Below are positions 44,250-52,922 of a stretch of DNA of 64,000 nt, in pieces. Numbering within the stretch: position 1 is the first letter of the stretch; each line of letters begins with the position of its first letter. Under the pieces are notes generated by a model. The model was given only the letters and a program-made list of their open reading frames with translations. It ran no database searches and was not told where the DNA came from. Both the position numbers and the translations under genes were made by a program. Source of the stretch: Arctic95D-9 sp035967665 (lineage in GTDB: Bacteria; Verrucomicrobiota; Verrucomicrobiia; Verrucomicrobiales; DEV007); contig JAYWLB010000112.1 of NCBI GenBank assembly GCA_035967665.1, positions 124,001-188,000 of the forward strand, written 5' to 3'.

Positions 44250-47200
44250 GTCACGAAGAGCAGGAACAGGAATTTCAATCCATCCTCGCGGCACTGGGGG
44301 AACGGGAACTCACCGAGTGGGAGCGGGAGCGGCTCTGGGAATTGCTCGAGGGAAATCCGGATCGAATCTCTGTATTCAGCGATCATTGTTTCGTCGGTGC
44401 CGGGCTGGGTGCGATCACGGATCATGAACTTCTTGAGGCGGGGATTGAGCCGCCGATTCGCAACGTCGTCTCGATGCCCGGCCGGGACACGGCTCCCGCT
44501 GCTTTGCCGAAATGGCGCTACTTTGCGGCGGCCGGCGCTCTCGTCGCCTCTGTGGCTCTGTTTTTGATCTCCCGTTCATCTCAAACCGCAGGACCTGAAA
44601 ACTCTCAAGCACTTGCTGTCACGGAGGCGAAGACGGGTGAATCGCGGAAGGATCAAAAAGCGGCTGTCCGCAGGGCAAATCTCTCTTTGGATGACCCTGG
44701 TGACGAAGCAGTGGCCCTGAGCGGGCCTGCGGCGCTTTCAAACAGTCGGAATCCAAGGGGAGGAAAACCGGAGGGTGCAGCGACGGTTCCGGAGAAGATT
44801 TCATTCAACCATCATGTTCGCCCGATTCTCTCGGAGAACTGTTTTTTCTGTCATGGGCCGGATGAGAAGACACAGGAGGCCGGTCTTCGGCTCGATACCG
44901 TTGAGGCGGCCACAGCGGATCTCGGTGGCTACGCGGCAATTGTTCCCGGTGATGCGGAAAAGAGCGAGGTGTGGGTTCGTATCCTCAGTGACGATCCCGA
45001 TGAGATGATGCCCCCCGCCGATTCGCATCGTGAGCTCAGCCCCGCCGACCGCGAGATTTTGCGGCTTTGGATCAATGACGGAGCTCAATACGATCCGCAC
45101 TGGGCTTTTATGACACCGGAGAGAGTGGCGGTGCCTCAGTCTGATTCCGATTGGGTGAAAAATCCCATTGATGCCTTTGTGCTCGATCGTCTGGAACACG
45201 AGAATCTCACGCCGAATCCCCCTGCGTCAGCGCGAACTTTGTTGCGACGGCTTTCACTCGACCTGACGGGGCTTCCTCCGCTTCCGTCGGATTTGGCTGA
45301 CTTTGAGAAACAGTATCTCTCAAATCCTGACAAAGCCGTATCAGGAGCGATTGCCGGAATTCTCGATTCACCACATTACGGCGAGCGGATGGCACTGACC
45401 TGGCTCGACGCAGCGCGTTACGGAGACTCGAATGGATTTCAGCAGGATGGGAATCGCCATCAGTGGCCGTGGCGCGACTGGGTCGTGAAAGCTTACAATG
45501 ACAACATGCCCTTCGATCAGTTCACGATTGAGCAGATCGCGGGCGACCTGCTGGAAAATCCAGGTAATGATCAAATCATTGCGACAGCCTTCAACCGGAA
45601 TCACATGTTGAATGGCGAGGGCGGTGCGATCAAAGAGGAGCAGCGGATCAATTATGTGATTGATAGAGTGGATACGACGGCAACGACCTGGCTTGGGCTG
45701 ACGATGGCGTGCGCTCAATGTCACACGCACAAGTACGACCCGATTCAGCATGAGGAGTATTACCAGTTCTTCGCCTTTTTTAACAATGTCCCCGAGTCCG
45801 GTGGCGTCGACATGCGCTCCGGAAGTGGCTGTGCTTTCGGGAGCGGAGCGACGGTGCAGTTGTCACGACCGCTTCTGACGCTGCCGACCGATGAGCAAAC
45901 GGCAGAGCAGAATCGCCTCAAGGCGGAAGTGAAGAGGCTCGAGACCGAGATCGAAAAGCAGATCGCCGCGATCGACCTGAAACGGAAGGAGTGGGAGGAA
46001 ACCTTCGCGCTTGCCGAGCTTGTCGACCGAACCCGGTTCCCCGGAAATGTTTCCAGTGCTCTGCGAACAAAAGAGGCGGATCGGAACGCGAGACAGAAAC
46101 AGGAAATTGCGGATCATTATCTCGTTCAGTTTGATCATCATCAAAACGAGGCGTGGAAGCAACTGGGTGAGTCAATCAACAGGGCGCGCACGGATTTGAG
46201 GAAAGTCGGCGAGTCGATTCTTCAAATCATGGTCATGGAAGAAAACCCTGCTGACAAGATGCGGGAGACCTTTGTTCTTGAACGCGGTGACTACCTGCAG
46301 CCTACTGAGAAGGTGACTGCGGGAACTCCGGCTTTTCTCCCTGCGATGGATCCTGGCGCGCCGAAGAATCGACTTGGTTTGGCACAGTGGCTCGTCGATC
46401 CCGGGAATCCGCTCACTGCCCGGGTTACCGTGAATCGCATCTGGCAGCAATTTTTCGGGATCGGGATTGTGAAGACGGTTGAGGATTTCGGGGTTCAGGG
46501 GGAGTTGCCGGTTCATCCGGAATTGCTCGACTGGCTCGCGCTGGAGTTCGTCGAGTCGGGTTGGGACGTGAAGCATCTTATCAGCCTGATGGTGTCCAGT
46601 TCGACCTATCGACAGGACTCCAAAATCACGCCGGAGAAGAAGGAACGGGACCCGGAGAACCGACTCCTCGCGCGTGGTGCTAGGTATCGATTGCCGGCGA
46701 TGGTTTTGAGAGATCAGGCGCTCGCGGTTTCGGGGCTCCTGATAGAGGATATTGGGGGTGCGCCGGTTTATCCACATCAACCCGAAGGGCTCTGGAAGGA
46801 TTTTTCATTCGGAAAGATCAGCTATCCTCACCAAACGGACCCGTCCCAGCTGCACCGGCGGAGTCTCTACAGCTTCTGGCGGCGGACCTCATCGCCTCCG
46901 AACATGTTCGACAGTTCGTCACGCCAGGTTTGCATGGTGAAGTCGTCGATCACCAATACCCCGTTGCATGCCCTGACATTACTCAATGATGTCACCTATG
47001 TCGAAGCCGCCCGTGCCCTCGCGGCGCGTATGAAAAAGGAAGGTGGTGCGACTCCGGAGATGCAGCTCTCGTTTGCGTTCGAGCTGGCGACGGGGCGTCT
47101 CCCGGACGATCGCGAAACCGAACTGCTGCTCAATGGGTATGAACGCAGTCTCAATGAGTTTGCGAGTTTTGAAAGCGACGCGAGTGCTTATTCGAATTCG

Positions 47201-47284
47201 AATGAGAACTCCGTGGAACTGGCCGCACTCACCCGAATGGCGCAGGTCATTTTGAATCTCGACGAAACCCTCAATCGACCATGA
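44246..47284 (+). CDS. Fusion: cytosolic/TM N-terminus + PSCyt1 + DUF1549 + DUF1553
   Basis: This 1012-residue protein starts in an ATGA overlap with the sigma gene. Residues 1-85 are a cytosolic helical region (ELTEWERERLWELLEGNPDR), followed by a transmembrane helix at ~91-110. The periplasmic part holds a haem-binding cytochrome motif CFFCH (residues 199-203, PSCyt1), a DUF1549 (PSCyt2) region (~315-530) with another CxxCH (ACAQCHTHKYDPI), and DUF1553 (PSD1) near 720-970. A separate FecR/LamG-type protein usually occupies the position between sigma factor and DUF1553 protein; here an anti-sigma-like N-terminus seems fused directly. Function is unknown; a secreted, redox-active role is likely. 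Confidence 0.85.
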   Translation: MSHEEQEQEFQSILAALGERELTEWERERLWELLEGNPDRISVFSDHCFVGAGLGAITDHELLEAGIEPPIRNVVSMPGRDTAPAALPKWRYFAAAGALVASVALFLISRSSQTAGPENSQALAVTEAKTGESRKDQKAAVRRANLSLDDPGDEAVALSGPAALSNSRNPRGGKPEGAATVPEKISFNHHVRPILSENCFFCHGPDEKTQEAGLRLDTVEAATADLGGYAAIVPGDAEKSEVWVRILSDDPDEMMPPADSHRELSPADREILRLWINDGAQYDPHWAFMTPERVAVPQSDSDWVKNPIDAFVLDRLEHENLTPNPPASARTLLRRLSLDLTGLPPLPSDLADFEKQYLSNPDKAVSGAIAGILDSPHYGERMALTWLDAARYGDSNGFQQDGNRHQWPWRDWVVKAYNDNMPFDQFTIEQIAGDLLENPGNDQIIATAFNRNHMLNGEGGAIKEEQRINYVIDRVDTTATTWLGLTMACAQCHTHKYDPIQHEEYYQFFAFFNNVPESGGVDMRSGSGCAFGSGATVQLSRPLLTLPTDEQTAEQNRLKAEVKRLETEIEKQIAAIDLKRKEWEETFALAELVDRTRFPGNVSSALRTKEADRNARQKQEIADHYLVQFDHHQNEAWKQLGESINRARTDLRKVGESILQIMVMEENPADKMRETFVLERGDYLQPTEKVTAGTPAFLPAMDPGAPKNRLGLAQWLVDPGNPLTARVTVNRIWQQFFGIGIVKTVEDFGVQGELPVHPELLDWLALEFVESGWDVKHLISLMVSSSTYRQDSKITPEKKERDPENRLLARGARYRLPAMVLRDQALAVSGLLIEDIGGAPVYPHQPEGLWKDFSFGKISYPHQTDPSQLHRRSLYSFWRRTSSPPNMFDSSSRQVCMVKSSITNTPLHALTLLNDVTYVEAARALAARMKKEGGATPEMQLSFAFELATGRLPDDRETELLLNGYERSLNEFASFESDASAYSNSNENSVELAALTRMAQVILNLDETLNRP

Positions 47285-48738
47285 ATTCACTTTTTCAGCA
47301 TCAGGAACAGACACGGCGTCAATTTTTCGGGAAGTCCGCGACGGGAATTGGCGGCGCTGCCCTCGCATCATTGCTGGGCAGGGATGTTGCGCATGGTGCC
47401 GGGTTGTCGAATGCCTCTCCGGGTTCCGGTTTTCCCAACCATCTCGCGAAGGCGAAACGGGTCATTTACCTGATGCAGACAGGTGGGCCTTCCCACCTCG
47501 ATTTATTTGACTACAAGCCGAACATGTATGGTCTGCATGGTGAGAATATTCCCGACTCGATTCGGGCGGGAGTTCGACTCAGCACGATGACGGGAGGTTA
47601 CAAGGACTATCCGGTGCTCCGTCCTCTGAAAGAGTTTCAGCAGAATAAAAAATCGGGGATGTGGATGTCGGATCTCGTTCCCTACACCCGCGATATTTCA
47701 GATAAAATCTGCCTGATCAAATCGATGAATACCGAAGCGGTGAATCATGCTCCGGCGGTTACCTTTTTCCTGACAGGGCACCAATTGCCGGGCCGTCCCA
47801 GTATGGGCGCGTGGATGGACTACGGTCTTGGATCGGCGAGTGAGGATCTTCCCGGGTTTGTCGTGATGCTGTCACGTGATCGGGAAAATTCCTGCGGGCA
47901 GTTGTTTTACGATTACTACTGGGGAAGTGGCTTCATTCCGAGTAAACACCAGGGCGTGAAGTTCCGGAGTCAGGGCGATCCGGTTCTTTATCTTTCCGAT
48001 CCGAAAGGGCTTTCGCGGGGGATGAAAAAGGGGATGATCGATGACATCGCTTCGCTCAATCGCGAGCACTACGAGGACGTTTCTGATCCGGAGATTGAGA
48101 CGCGCATCTCGCAGTATGAAATGGCTTACCGGATGCAGACGAGCGTGCCGGAGTTGACCGATCTCTCAAACGAGCCGCAGCACATTCTTGATATGTATGG
48201 GCCGGATGTGCATCGGCCCGGTTCGTTCGCTCGCAATTGTCTTCAGGCTCGACGTCTTGCCGAGCGGGGGACTCAGTTCATCCAGTTGATGCACGCGGGA
48301 TGGGACCAGCATCAGAATGTGCCGACGCAGTTGGAGGTTCAGTGTCGGGATACCGATCAGCCGAGTGCCGCGTTGGTGAAAGATCTCGATCAGCGCGGGT
48401 TGCTCGAGGATACGCTCGTGATCTGGGGCGGAGAATTTGGCCGGACACCCTTTGGGCAGGGGGACATCAACAATCCGAAGAAGCACGGTCGCGATCATCA
48501 CGGGGCCGCCTTTTCAATGTGGATGGCGGGCGGTGGAGTGAAGGCCGGGGAAGTCTACGGCGAGACCGACGACTACGCCTATAACGTGGTCGATAAGAAA
48601 GTTCACGTGCACGATTTCCAGGCTACGGTGATGCACTTGTTAGGGATTGATCACGAGAAATTGACTTATCGATTCCAGGGGCGTCGTTTCAGGCTTACCG
48701 ACGTGCACGGTCATGTCGTGAAGGATATCCTCGCGTAG
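47281..48738 (+). CDS. Tat-exported DUF1501 protein
   Basis: This 485-residue protein of the DUF1501 family (PF07394, sulfatase-like fold) has a twin-arginine signal (TRRQFFGKSATGIGG, residues ~11-25). Family blocks include VIYLMQTGGPSHLDLFDYKP, FFLTGHQLPGRPSMGAWMDYGLG and GRDHHGAAFSMWMAGGGVKAG. Its ATG overlaps the stop of the DUF1553 gene (ATGA), so the two are coupled and probably act together outside the cytoplasm. The family is found next to DUF1553 proteins across PVC genomes; its enzymatic activity is not established. Confidence 0.92.
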   Translation: MNSLFQHQEQTRRQFFGKSATGIGGAALASLLGRDVAHGAGLSNASPGSGFPNHLAKAKRVIYLMQTGGPSHLDLFDYKPNMYGLHGENIPDSIRAGVRLSTMTGGYKDYPVLRPLKEFQQNKKSGMWMSDLVPYTRDISDKICLIKSMNTEAVNHAPAVTFFLTGHQLPGRPSMGAWMDYGLGSASEDLPGFVVMLSRDRENSCGQLFYDYYWGSGFIPSKHQGVKFRSQGDPVLYLSDPKGLSRGMKKGMIDDIASLNREHYEDVSDPEIETRISQYEMAYRMQTSVPELTDLSNEPQHILDMYGPDVHRPGSFARNCLQARRLAERGTQFIQLMHAGWDQHQNVPTQLEVQCRDTDQPSAALVKDLDQRGLLEDTLVIWGGEFGRTPFGQGDINNPKKHGRDHHGAAFSMWMAGGGVKAGEVYGETDDYAYNVVDKKVHVHDFQATVMHLLGIDHEKLTYRFQGRRFRLTDVHGHVVKDILA

Positions 48739-49081
48739 TGGTGTCGGATAGTTTGGCTTTCCGGGTATTCCTTGCGATCGCATCTCGGACCTGGAAGCTC
48801 GTAAGAGAGTCGCGCGGTGTGGGGCATCGCGTAACGCCGGGTTAGGGCGTGCCGTCAGCTATCGGCCCTCGAGGGGCCATGGTCCTTCGGCTCTAATTCC
48901 GGTGGATTTCATCACCGGCTCAGTTTCTTTTGAACCTCCGGTTCGCTCCAGACAACTCACCGCAGGGAGGAACACCACACTTCTTCTACGCGAGTCGCTT
49001 CCGCATCCGATCAAGAGCGAGGTCGAGCCGCGGCATTTCCCGGTGATCGGGTGATTGACTGGCGTGATAGGATGCAGAGAC
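48739..49081. other. Non-coding gap with hairpins
   Basis: This 343-bp gap after the DUF1501 gene holds no gene I can support. Inverted repeats are seen at 48899-48918 (CCGGTG/CACCGG with an 8-nt loop), and a near-palindrome GGCCCTCGAGGGGCC lies at about 48864-48878. The minus strand can be read in frame through much of it without a recognisable protein, which could be a decayed repeat. Confidence 0.4.
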
Positions 49082-50566
49082 ATGAAACCGATTATTCTCT
49101 GCTTGATCCTCGTGATAAGCGCGCCTTTCGCATCGGCAGATGATGGCGATTTGTATACCAACACCTACGTCGTGCCGCCGACCTTTCTGAATGCCGATGC
49201 GGGGCGCAAACTCAACGATCCTTACGCGGCATTGAAACCGGGGCAGCCGCGAAAAACGGCTAAAGAGATTCTGACCAGTGCGGGGATCACTTTCGGGGTA
49301 GGGGCTTCGGCGGTTTATAATCCGGCGACGTCTCAGCTCATCGTGAGAAATACGCAGGACCAGATGAGTCTGGTCGAAGCCTATGTGGAATCGATCGCCC
49401 AAAAGGTGGAGAAGCAAATTTATCTGGTGATCAGGGAGGTGCAGGTGGATTCTGATTTTGAACATAAGGTCGAGGGACCCGAGGGAATTGTTTTGCAGCT
49501 CCCTCCTTTGATAATGACAAAAAATCCGGCGCGTGCTTTTGCGTTTGATTCCTACGATTCATTTAGACGCGAGTTTTCGAAGCCGCCCGTCAAGCCGGGG
49601 AGCAGAAAGAAATCCCGAGGTCGTTCTGTGGTGGGGGCGCTCACTGATCCGCAGTTTCAGATCCTGCTCAGCGAGTTGAAGCAGCGGAACGATATCAAAC
49701 TGTTGAACACACCATCCGTGATGTGCCGATCCGGTCAGGTGTGTATGTCACAAACGGATGACAGGCGTTACGGCGTCAACACGGTTCTTGGCGCCAATGA
49801 GAACACGGTGGATCTGAAGGTTTTTCTGCCGGCGCATGGCGAGGCGTTGTTCGATCGATGGGACAGTAAGGTTGCGACTCCCTACGCGTTGACAATCGGG
49901 GATGGGCACACCGCCGTTTTCGCCGAACGGAGAGGCAAAGGGGGGAACCGATTCGTATTTGTGACCGCACAGATCATGGACCCGGCGGGGATGCCGATTC
50001 GTGGAAAAGCGGATAAAGAGAAGGATGAGGGAAAAGGCACCACTTTTGTGCCTCACTCGGATTCGGAATCGGAACTCGTGCTCAGTGTGAGGAAAGCGGA
50101 CGAAGCGGCCCTTCGAGGTTCGCAACTGATGGCCGATGGTGATTACGCGGAGGCGGTCAAAAAATATGCGGAAGCGCTCAAGATTCTTCCTGAAGAAGAA
50201 ATTACTGAACCCCGTCGCAGGGCTTACCAAGCGCAATTTGATCGTGCGAAGGCGTTAGTGAAACCTATTTTTGCCGATAGCCTCAAAAGGATCATCATCC
50301 CTGAAGTCGAATTTCGCGAGGTGCCTCTCGAGGATGCGTTGGGGCAGGTGCTTGTTTTGGTGCACAAGCATGCGGACCGCGGACTCTTTCCGGATTTTAA
50401 TCCGAGAGTCTCTCTTGTTGACGCGGATAAAATCCAAAATCCGAAGATCACGCTTCGACTGAGTAATGTCCCCGCCTCGGAGGCGCTTCGATACATCACC
50501 GCACTCGCCCAGTGTCATTACGAGATCGAAGGCGACGTGATCGTTGTCGAGCCATTGCGGAAATGA
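49082..50566 (+). CDS. Secreted STN/secretin-related protein with TPR segment
   Basis: This 494-residue protein has a signal peptide of ~20 residues. Residues ~60-110 (GASAVYNPATSQLIVRNTQDQMSLVEAYV) match the secretin-type N-domain seen in Amuc_1098-like pilus proteins of Verrucomicrobia. A region with LLNTPSVMCRSGQ resembles a degenerate secretin core. Residues ~340-380 form a TPR-like helix pair (DGDYAEAVKKYAEALKILP). The C-terminus carries one module IIIPEVEF...TLRLSNVPA like the two in the protein at 37927. A role in envelope assembly or type IV pilus-like function is inferred only. Confidence 0.7.
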   Translation: MKPIILCLILVISAPFASADDGDLYTNTYVVPPTFLNADAGRKLNDPYAALKPGQPRKTAKEILTSAGITFGVGASAVYNPATSQLIVRNTQDQMSLVEAYVESIAQKVEKQIYLVIREVQVDSDFEHKVEGPEGIVLQLPPLIMTKNPARAFAFDSYDSFRREFSKPPVKPGSRKKSRGRSVVGALTDPQFQILLSELKQRNDIKLLNTPSVMCRSGQVCMSQTDDRRYGVNTVLGANENTVDLKVFLPAHGEALFDRWDSKVATPYALTIGDGHTAVFAERRGKGGNRFVFVTAQIMDPAGMPIRGKADKEKDEGKGTTFVPHSDSESELVLSVRKADEAALRGSQLMADGDYAEAVKKYAEALKILPEEEITEPRRRAYQAQFDRAKALVKPIFADSLKRIIIPEVEFREVPLEDALGQVLVLVHKHADRGLFPDFNPRVSLVDADKIQNPKITLRLSNVPASEALRYITALAQCHYEIEGDVIVVEPLRK

Positions 50567-50792
50567 GATGCGGCCCCCGCCTGTCGGTCGCGGGCGATCA
50601 CTGTGATTGCACTTCTTCGAAGGGGGCACCCTGGAGTCGTGGGGCTTCCGAAGCGGATGGGCTTTGCTGAGAAATGCTCACGCAGTTTCTCTACGGTTCT
50701 GCGATGACGAGTAGAGGAATTCCGTGAGGATTCCTTCTGTGTCGAGCGTGGATGAGCTGTGGCAATCTCCCGGAGCGTTTTATATCACTCCA

Positions 50793-50830
50793 CAAAAAAG
50801 CCGGGGGCCTTTCGACCTCCGGCTCTTTTC
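50793..50830. terminator. Bidirectional intrinsic terminator
   Basis: GCCGGGGG (50800-50807) pairs with CCTCCGGC (50816-50823) as an 8-bp stem with one G-T wobble. It is flanked by AAAAAA on one side and TCTTTT on the other, so it can end transcription of the STN-related gene and of the convergent L,D-transpeptidase gene. Confidence 0.7.
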
Positions 50831-50864
50831 CGACAAACCTACTTTTTACTGAGGTAACGAGTGA

Positions 50865-51434
50865 TCAGGCTCCACCCCAGCTGCTGTAGATGTTGACCCG
50901 AGTCCCGTAGGTCGTGTTGTCAAAAATCATCTGGGCCGAACTCGGGGGCATTCGGATACATCCTGCCGAGGCGGGATACCCGGGAAGGTGCCCCGCGTGC
51001 ATGCCATAGGCACTCCCGCTGAGACGCATCCAGTAGGGCATCTCAACCCCGTAGATCGTGGAAATTTTTCCGGTGCGAACCTTTTGCGAAATATTGAAAC
51101 TTCCACGTGGTGTCCACTTGCCCGGACGGGCTGTGGAAACGGGGGTATCAATCGCAATCTTGCCGTCGACAAGGAGGTAACCACGCTGATCGGCGACATC
51201 GATAACAACACGGGTGTTCCGGCTGTTACTTTGTGAAAGGATCATGGGATTGACCCGCGCTCCGCTTTCATGGCGTTCTATCGACGGCTTCGAGCGGAAG
51301 CTGCTTTGGAACATGTTGCCATTACGTGTGCTGACGGCAGAAGTACCGTTGCCGGAACTAGTGCACGAGGTCGCTGCCGCAGCCCCTAGAATAAGGGATA
51401 GCGCGAGACCATACGAGAGGACTCTTCTCTTCAT
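50865..51434 (-). CDS. L,D-transpeptidase (YkuD) lipoprotein
   Basis: This 189-residue lipoprotein has a signal with a lipobox-like ATSC (Cys ~24). The YkuD domain starts VVIDVADQRGYLLVDGK (residues ~75-91) and ends YGMHAGHLPGYPASAGCIRMP. The catalytic Cys is in AGCIRM; where the family typically has SHGC, here it is SAGC. Enzymes of this family make 3-3 peptidoglycan cross-links or attach lipoproteins. The ATG at 51434 is chosen for the signal peptide. A promoter-like sequence lies at 51518-51546 with a 12-bp direct repeat in the leader. Confidence 0.88.
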   Translation of the reverse strand: MKRRVLSYGLALSLILGAAAATSCTSSGNGTSAVSTRNGNMFQSSFRSKPSIERHESGARVNPMILSQSNSRNTRVVIDVADQRGYLLVDGKIAIDTPVSTARPGKWTPRGSFNISQKVRTGKISTIYGVEMPYWMRLSGSAYGMHAGHLPGYPASAGCIRMPPSSAQMIFDNTTYGTRVNIYSSWGGA

Positions 51435-51448
51435 AACTGTCTGTATTT

Positions 51449-51500
51449 GGTGTTTGTGTAGGTGTGATCTGCAGCAAGCCGCAGGTCGGGTGTTTGTGTA
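51449..51500 (-). repeat. Two 12-bp direct repeats in the L,D-transpeptidase leader
   Basis: GGTGTTTGTGTA occurs at 51449-51460 and again at 51489-51500, 40 bp apart, in the leader between the promoter candidate and the start codon. On the transcript it reads TACACAAACACC twice. Confidence 0.6.
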
Positions 51501-51517
51501 AAACAACCCTAACCTAA

Positions 51518-51546
51518 ATTATAACAAATACAAATAATTATGATAA
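51518..51546 (-). promoter_or_regulatory. Sigma-70-like promoter of the L,D-transpeptidase gene
   Basis: On the minus strand TTATCA (51541-51546) and TATAAT (51518-51523) are spaced by 17 bp in an AT-rich stretch. The -10 is a perfect match to consensus. The predicted transcript would have a ~77-nt leader to the start at 51434. Confidence 0.55.
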
Positions 51547-51565
51547 TTATATAGCTATTCTTCCG

Positions 51566-52753
51566 TTATGATTCGGAAGGAAGGGGCCTTTCAGGGTTGG
51601 TCTCCGCCTCGTAGTCGACGGAATCGAGGCCGAAGCCGAACAGTTTGAGAAATTCTGCCTGGTAGCCGGAAAAGTCGGAAAGTTCAGCGAGATTTTCGGT
51701 GGTTACGGCCTCCCAGGCGCTTGCGACTGCGGCCTGGACGTCGTCCTGCATTTCCCAGTCGTCGATGCGGATACGTCCTTTTTCGTCGAGCTCTTTCGCG
51801 GTATCGGCGGCCATGTAATCACCGAAGAGGCGCTGAATCTGCTCGATGCAACCTTCGTGATTTCCCTTCTCTTTCATGACCTTATAAAGGAGCGAGATAT
51901 AAAGGGGAACCACAGGAATGGCGGAGCTGGCCTGAGTCACGAGTGCTTTATTCACCGAAACGACGGCGGAATTGGCACCGAATTTCTCGTTCATGCGAAT
52001 CGCGGACTCTTCGACATGCTCTTTCGCTTTGCCGATGGTTCCGTTGGTGTAAATCGGGTAGGTCAGATCAGGGCCGATGTAGGAGTACGCCACGGTTTGG
52101 AATCCGTCGGCGAGGACACCGGCTTCGCTGAGCGCGTTGATCCAGAGTTCCCAGTCTTCTCCACCCATTACCTTGACGGTGTGGGCCACTTCGTCACCTT
52201 CAGCCGGTTCGATGCTGATCGGGGAAATGACGCCGGTGTCGGTGTTGATATTTTTCTGGGTGTAAGGGGCTCCGATCGGCTTGAGAACAGAGCGGTAGGT
52301 TTCACCGTCTGTAGGATCGGTTCTGCGGGGAGAGGCGAGGCTGTAAACGACGCAGTCGATCTGTCCGAGGTCCGCTTTGATCGTCTCGATGACCTGCTCT
52401 TTGATCTCGTTGGAGAAGGCATCGCCGTTGAAACTTTTCGCGTAGAGGCCTTCTTTTTGTGCTGCGTTTTCAAAGGCGACGGAGTTATACCAGCCGGCGC
52501 TTCCTGTTTTGCGCTCTGTGCCGGGCTTTTCGAAAAAGACGCCAATGGTGGCTGCTCCACCACCAAACGCTGGAACAATGCGTGAGGCGAGCCCGTAGCC
52601 GGTCGAGGAACCGATCACGAGAACGTTCTTCGGCGGGTTCGCGAGAGGGGGCTGCGATTTCACGTAATCGATCTGCGATTGGACATGAACAGCACAGCCT
52701 TCGGGATGCGCGGTGGTGCAGATAAAGCCTCGAGTTTTGGGAGCAATGATCAT
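51566..52753 (-). CDS. fabV: Trans-2-enoyl-CoA/ACP reductase FabV
   Basis: This 395-residue NADH-dependent reductase does the last step of fatty acid elongation. GFICTTAHPEGCAVHV opens the protein, VLVIGSSTGYGLASRI is the Rossmann motif (residues ~43-58), and YSLASPRRTDP follows. The catalytic Tyr region TYPIYTNGTIGKAKEHV carries the Y-x8-K motif. The ATG at 52753 gives the family-typical length. It follows the DUF5069 gene on the same strand, but a strong terminator and a second hairpin lie between. Confidence 0.95.
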   Translation of the reverse strand: MIIAPKTRGFICTTAHPEGCAVHVQSQIDYVKSQPPLANPPKNVLVIGSSTGYGLASRIVPAFGGGAATIGVFFEKPGTERKTGSAGWYNSVAFENAAQKEGLYAKSFNGDAFSNEIKEQVIETIKADLGQIDCVVYSLASPRRTDPTDGETYRSVLKPIGAPYTQKNINTDTGVISPISIEPAEGDEVAHTVKVMGGEDWELWINALSEAGVLADGFQTVAYSYIGPDLTYPIYTNGTIGKAKEHVEESAIRMNEKFGANSAVVSVNKALVTQASSAIPVVPLYISLLYKVMKEKGNHEGCIEQIQRLFGDYMAADTAKELDEKGRIRIDDWEMQDDVQAAVASAWEAVTTENLAELSDFSGYQAEFLKLFGFGLDSVDYEAETNPERPLPSES

Positions 52754-52800
52754 AGTAAGGTCAAAAATGGAATGATTGAGCGATAACAGGACCGCGAGTG

Positions 52801-52825
52801 TAAAACAACCGCTTTGTGAACGGTT
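52801..52825 (-). terminator. Second hairpin upstream of fabV
   Basis: AACCG (52807-52811) and CGGTT (52821-52825) form a 5-bp stem followed on the minus strand by GTTTTA, in the fabV leader. It is short; a leader structure or weak terminator are both possible. Confidence 0.3.
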
Positions 52826-52854
52826 TGAAAAGCCTTTGTTTAGGGAAAAGGACA

Positions 52855-52895
52855 CAAAAAACCCGCTTGCGGCGCGGGACCGAAGCGGGTTTTGA
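52855..52895. terminator. Intrinsic terminator after the DUF5069 gene
   Basis: AACCCGCTT (52860-52868) pairs with AAGCGGGTT (52883-52891) as a perfect 9-bp stem. On the minus strand it is followed by TTTTT, so it would end the DUF5069 transcript 30 bp after its stop codon. Confidence 0.75.
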
Positions 52896-52922
52896 AAATT
52901 CAGGAATGAATTCCTGCGGCGA

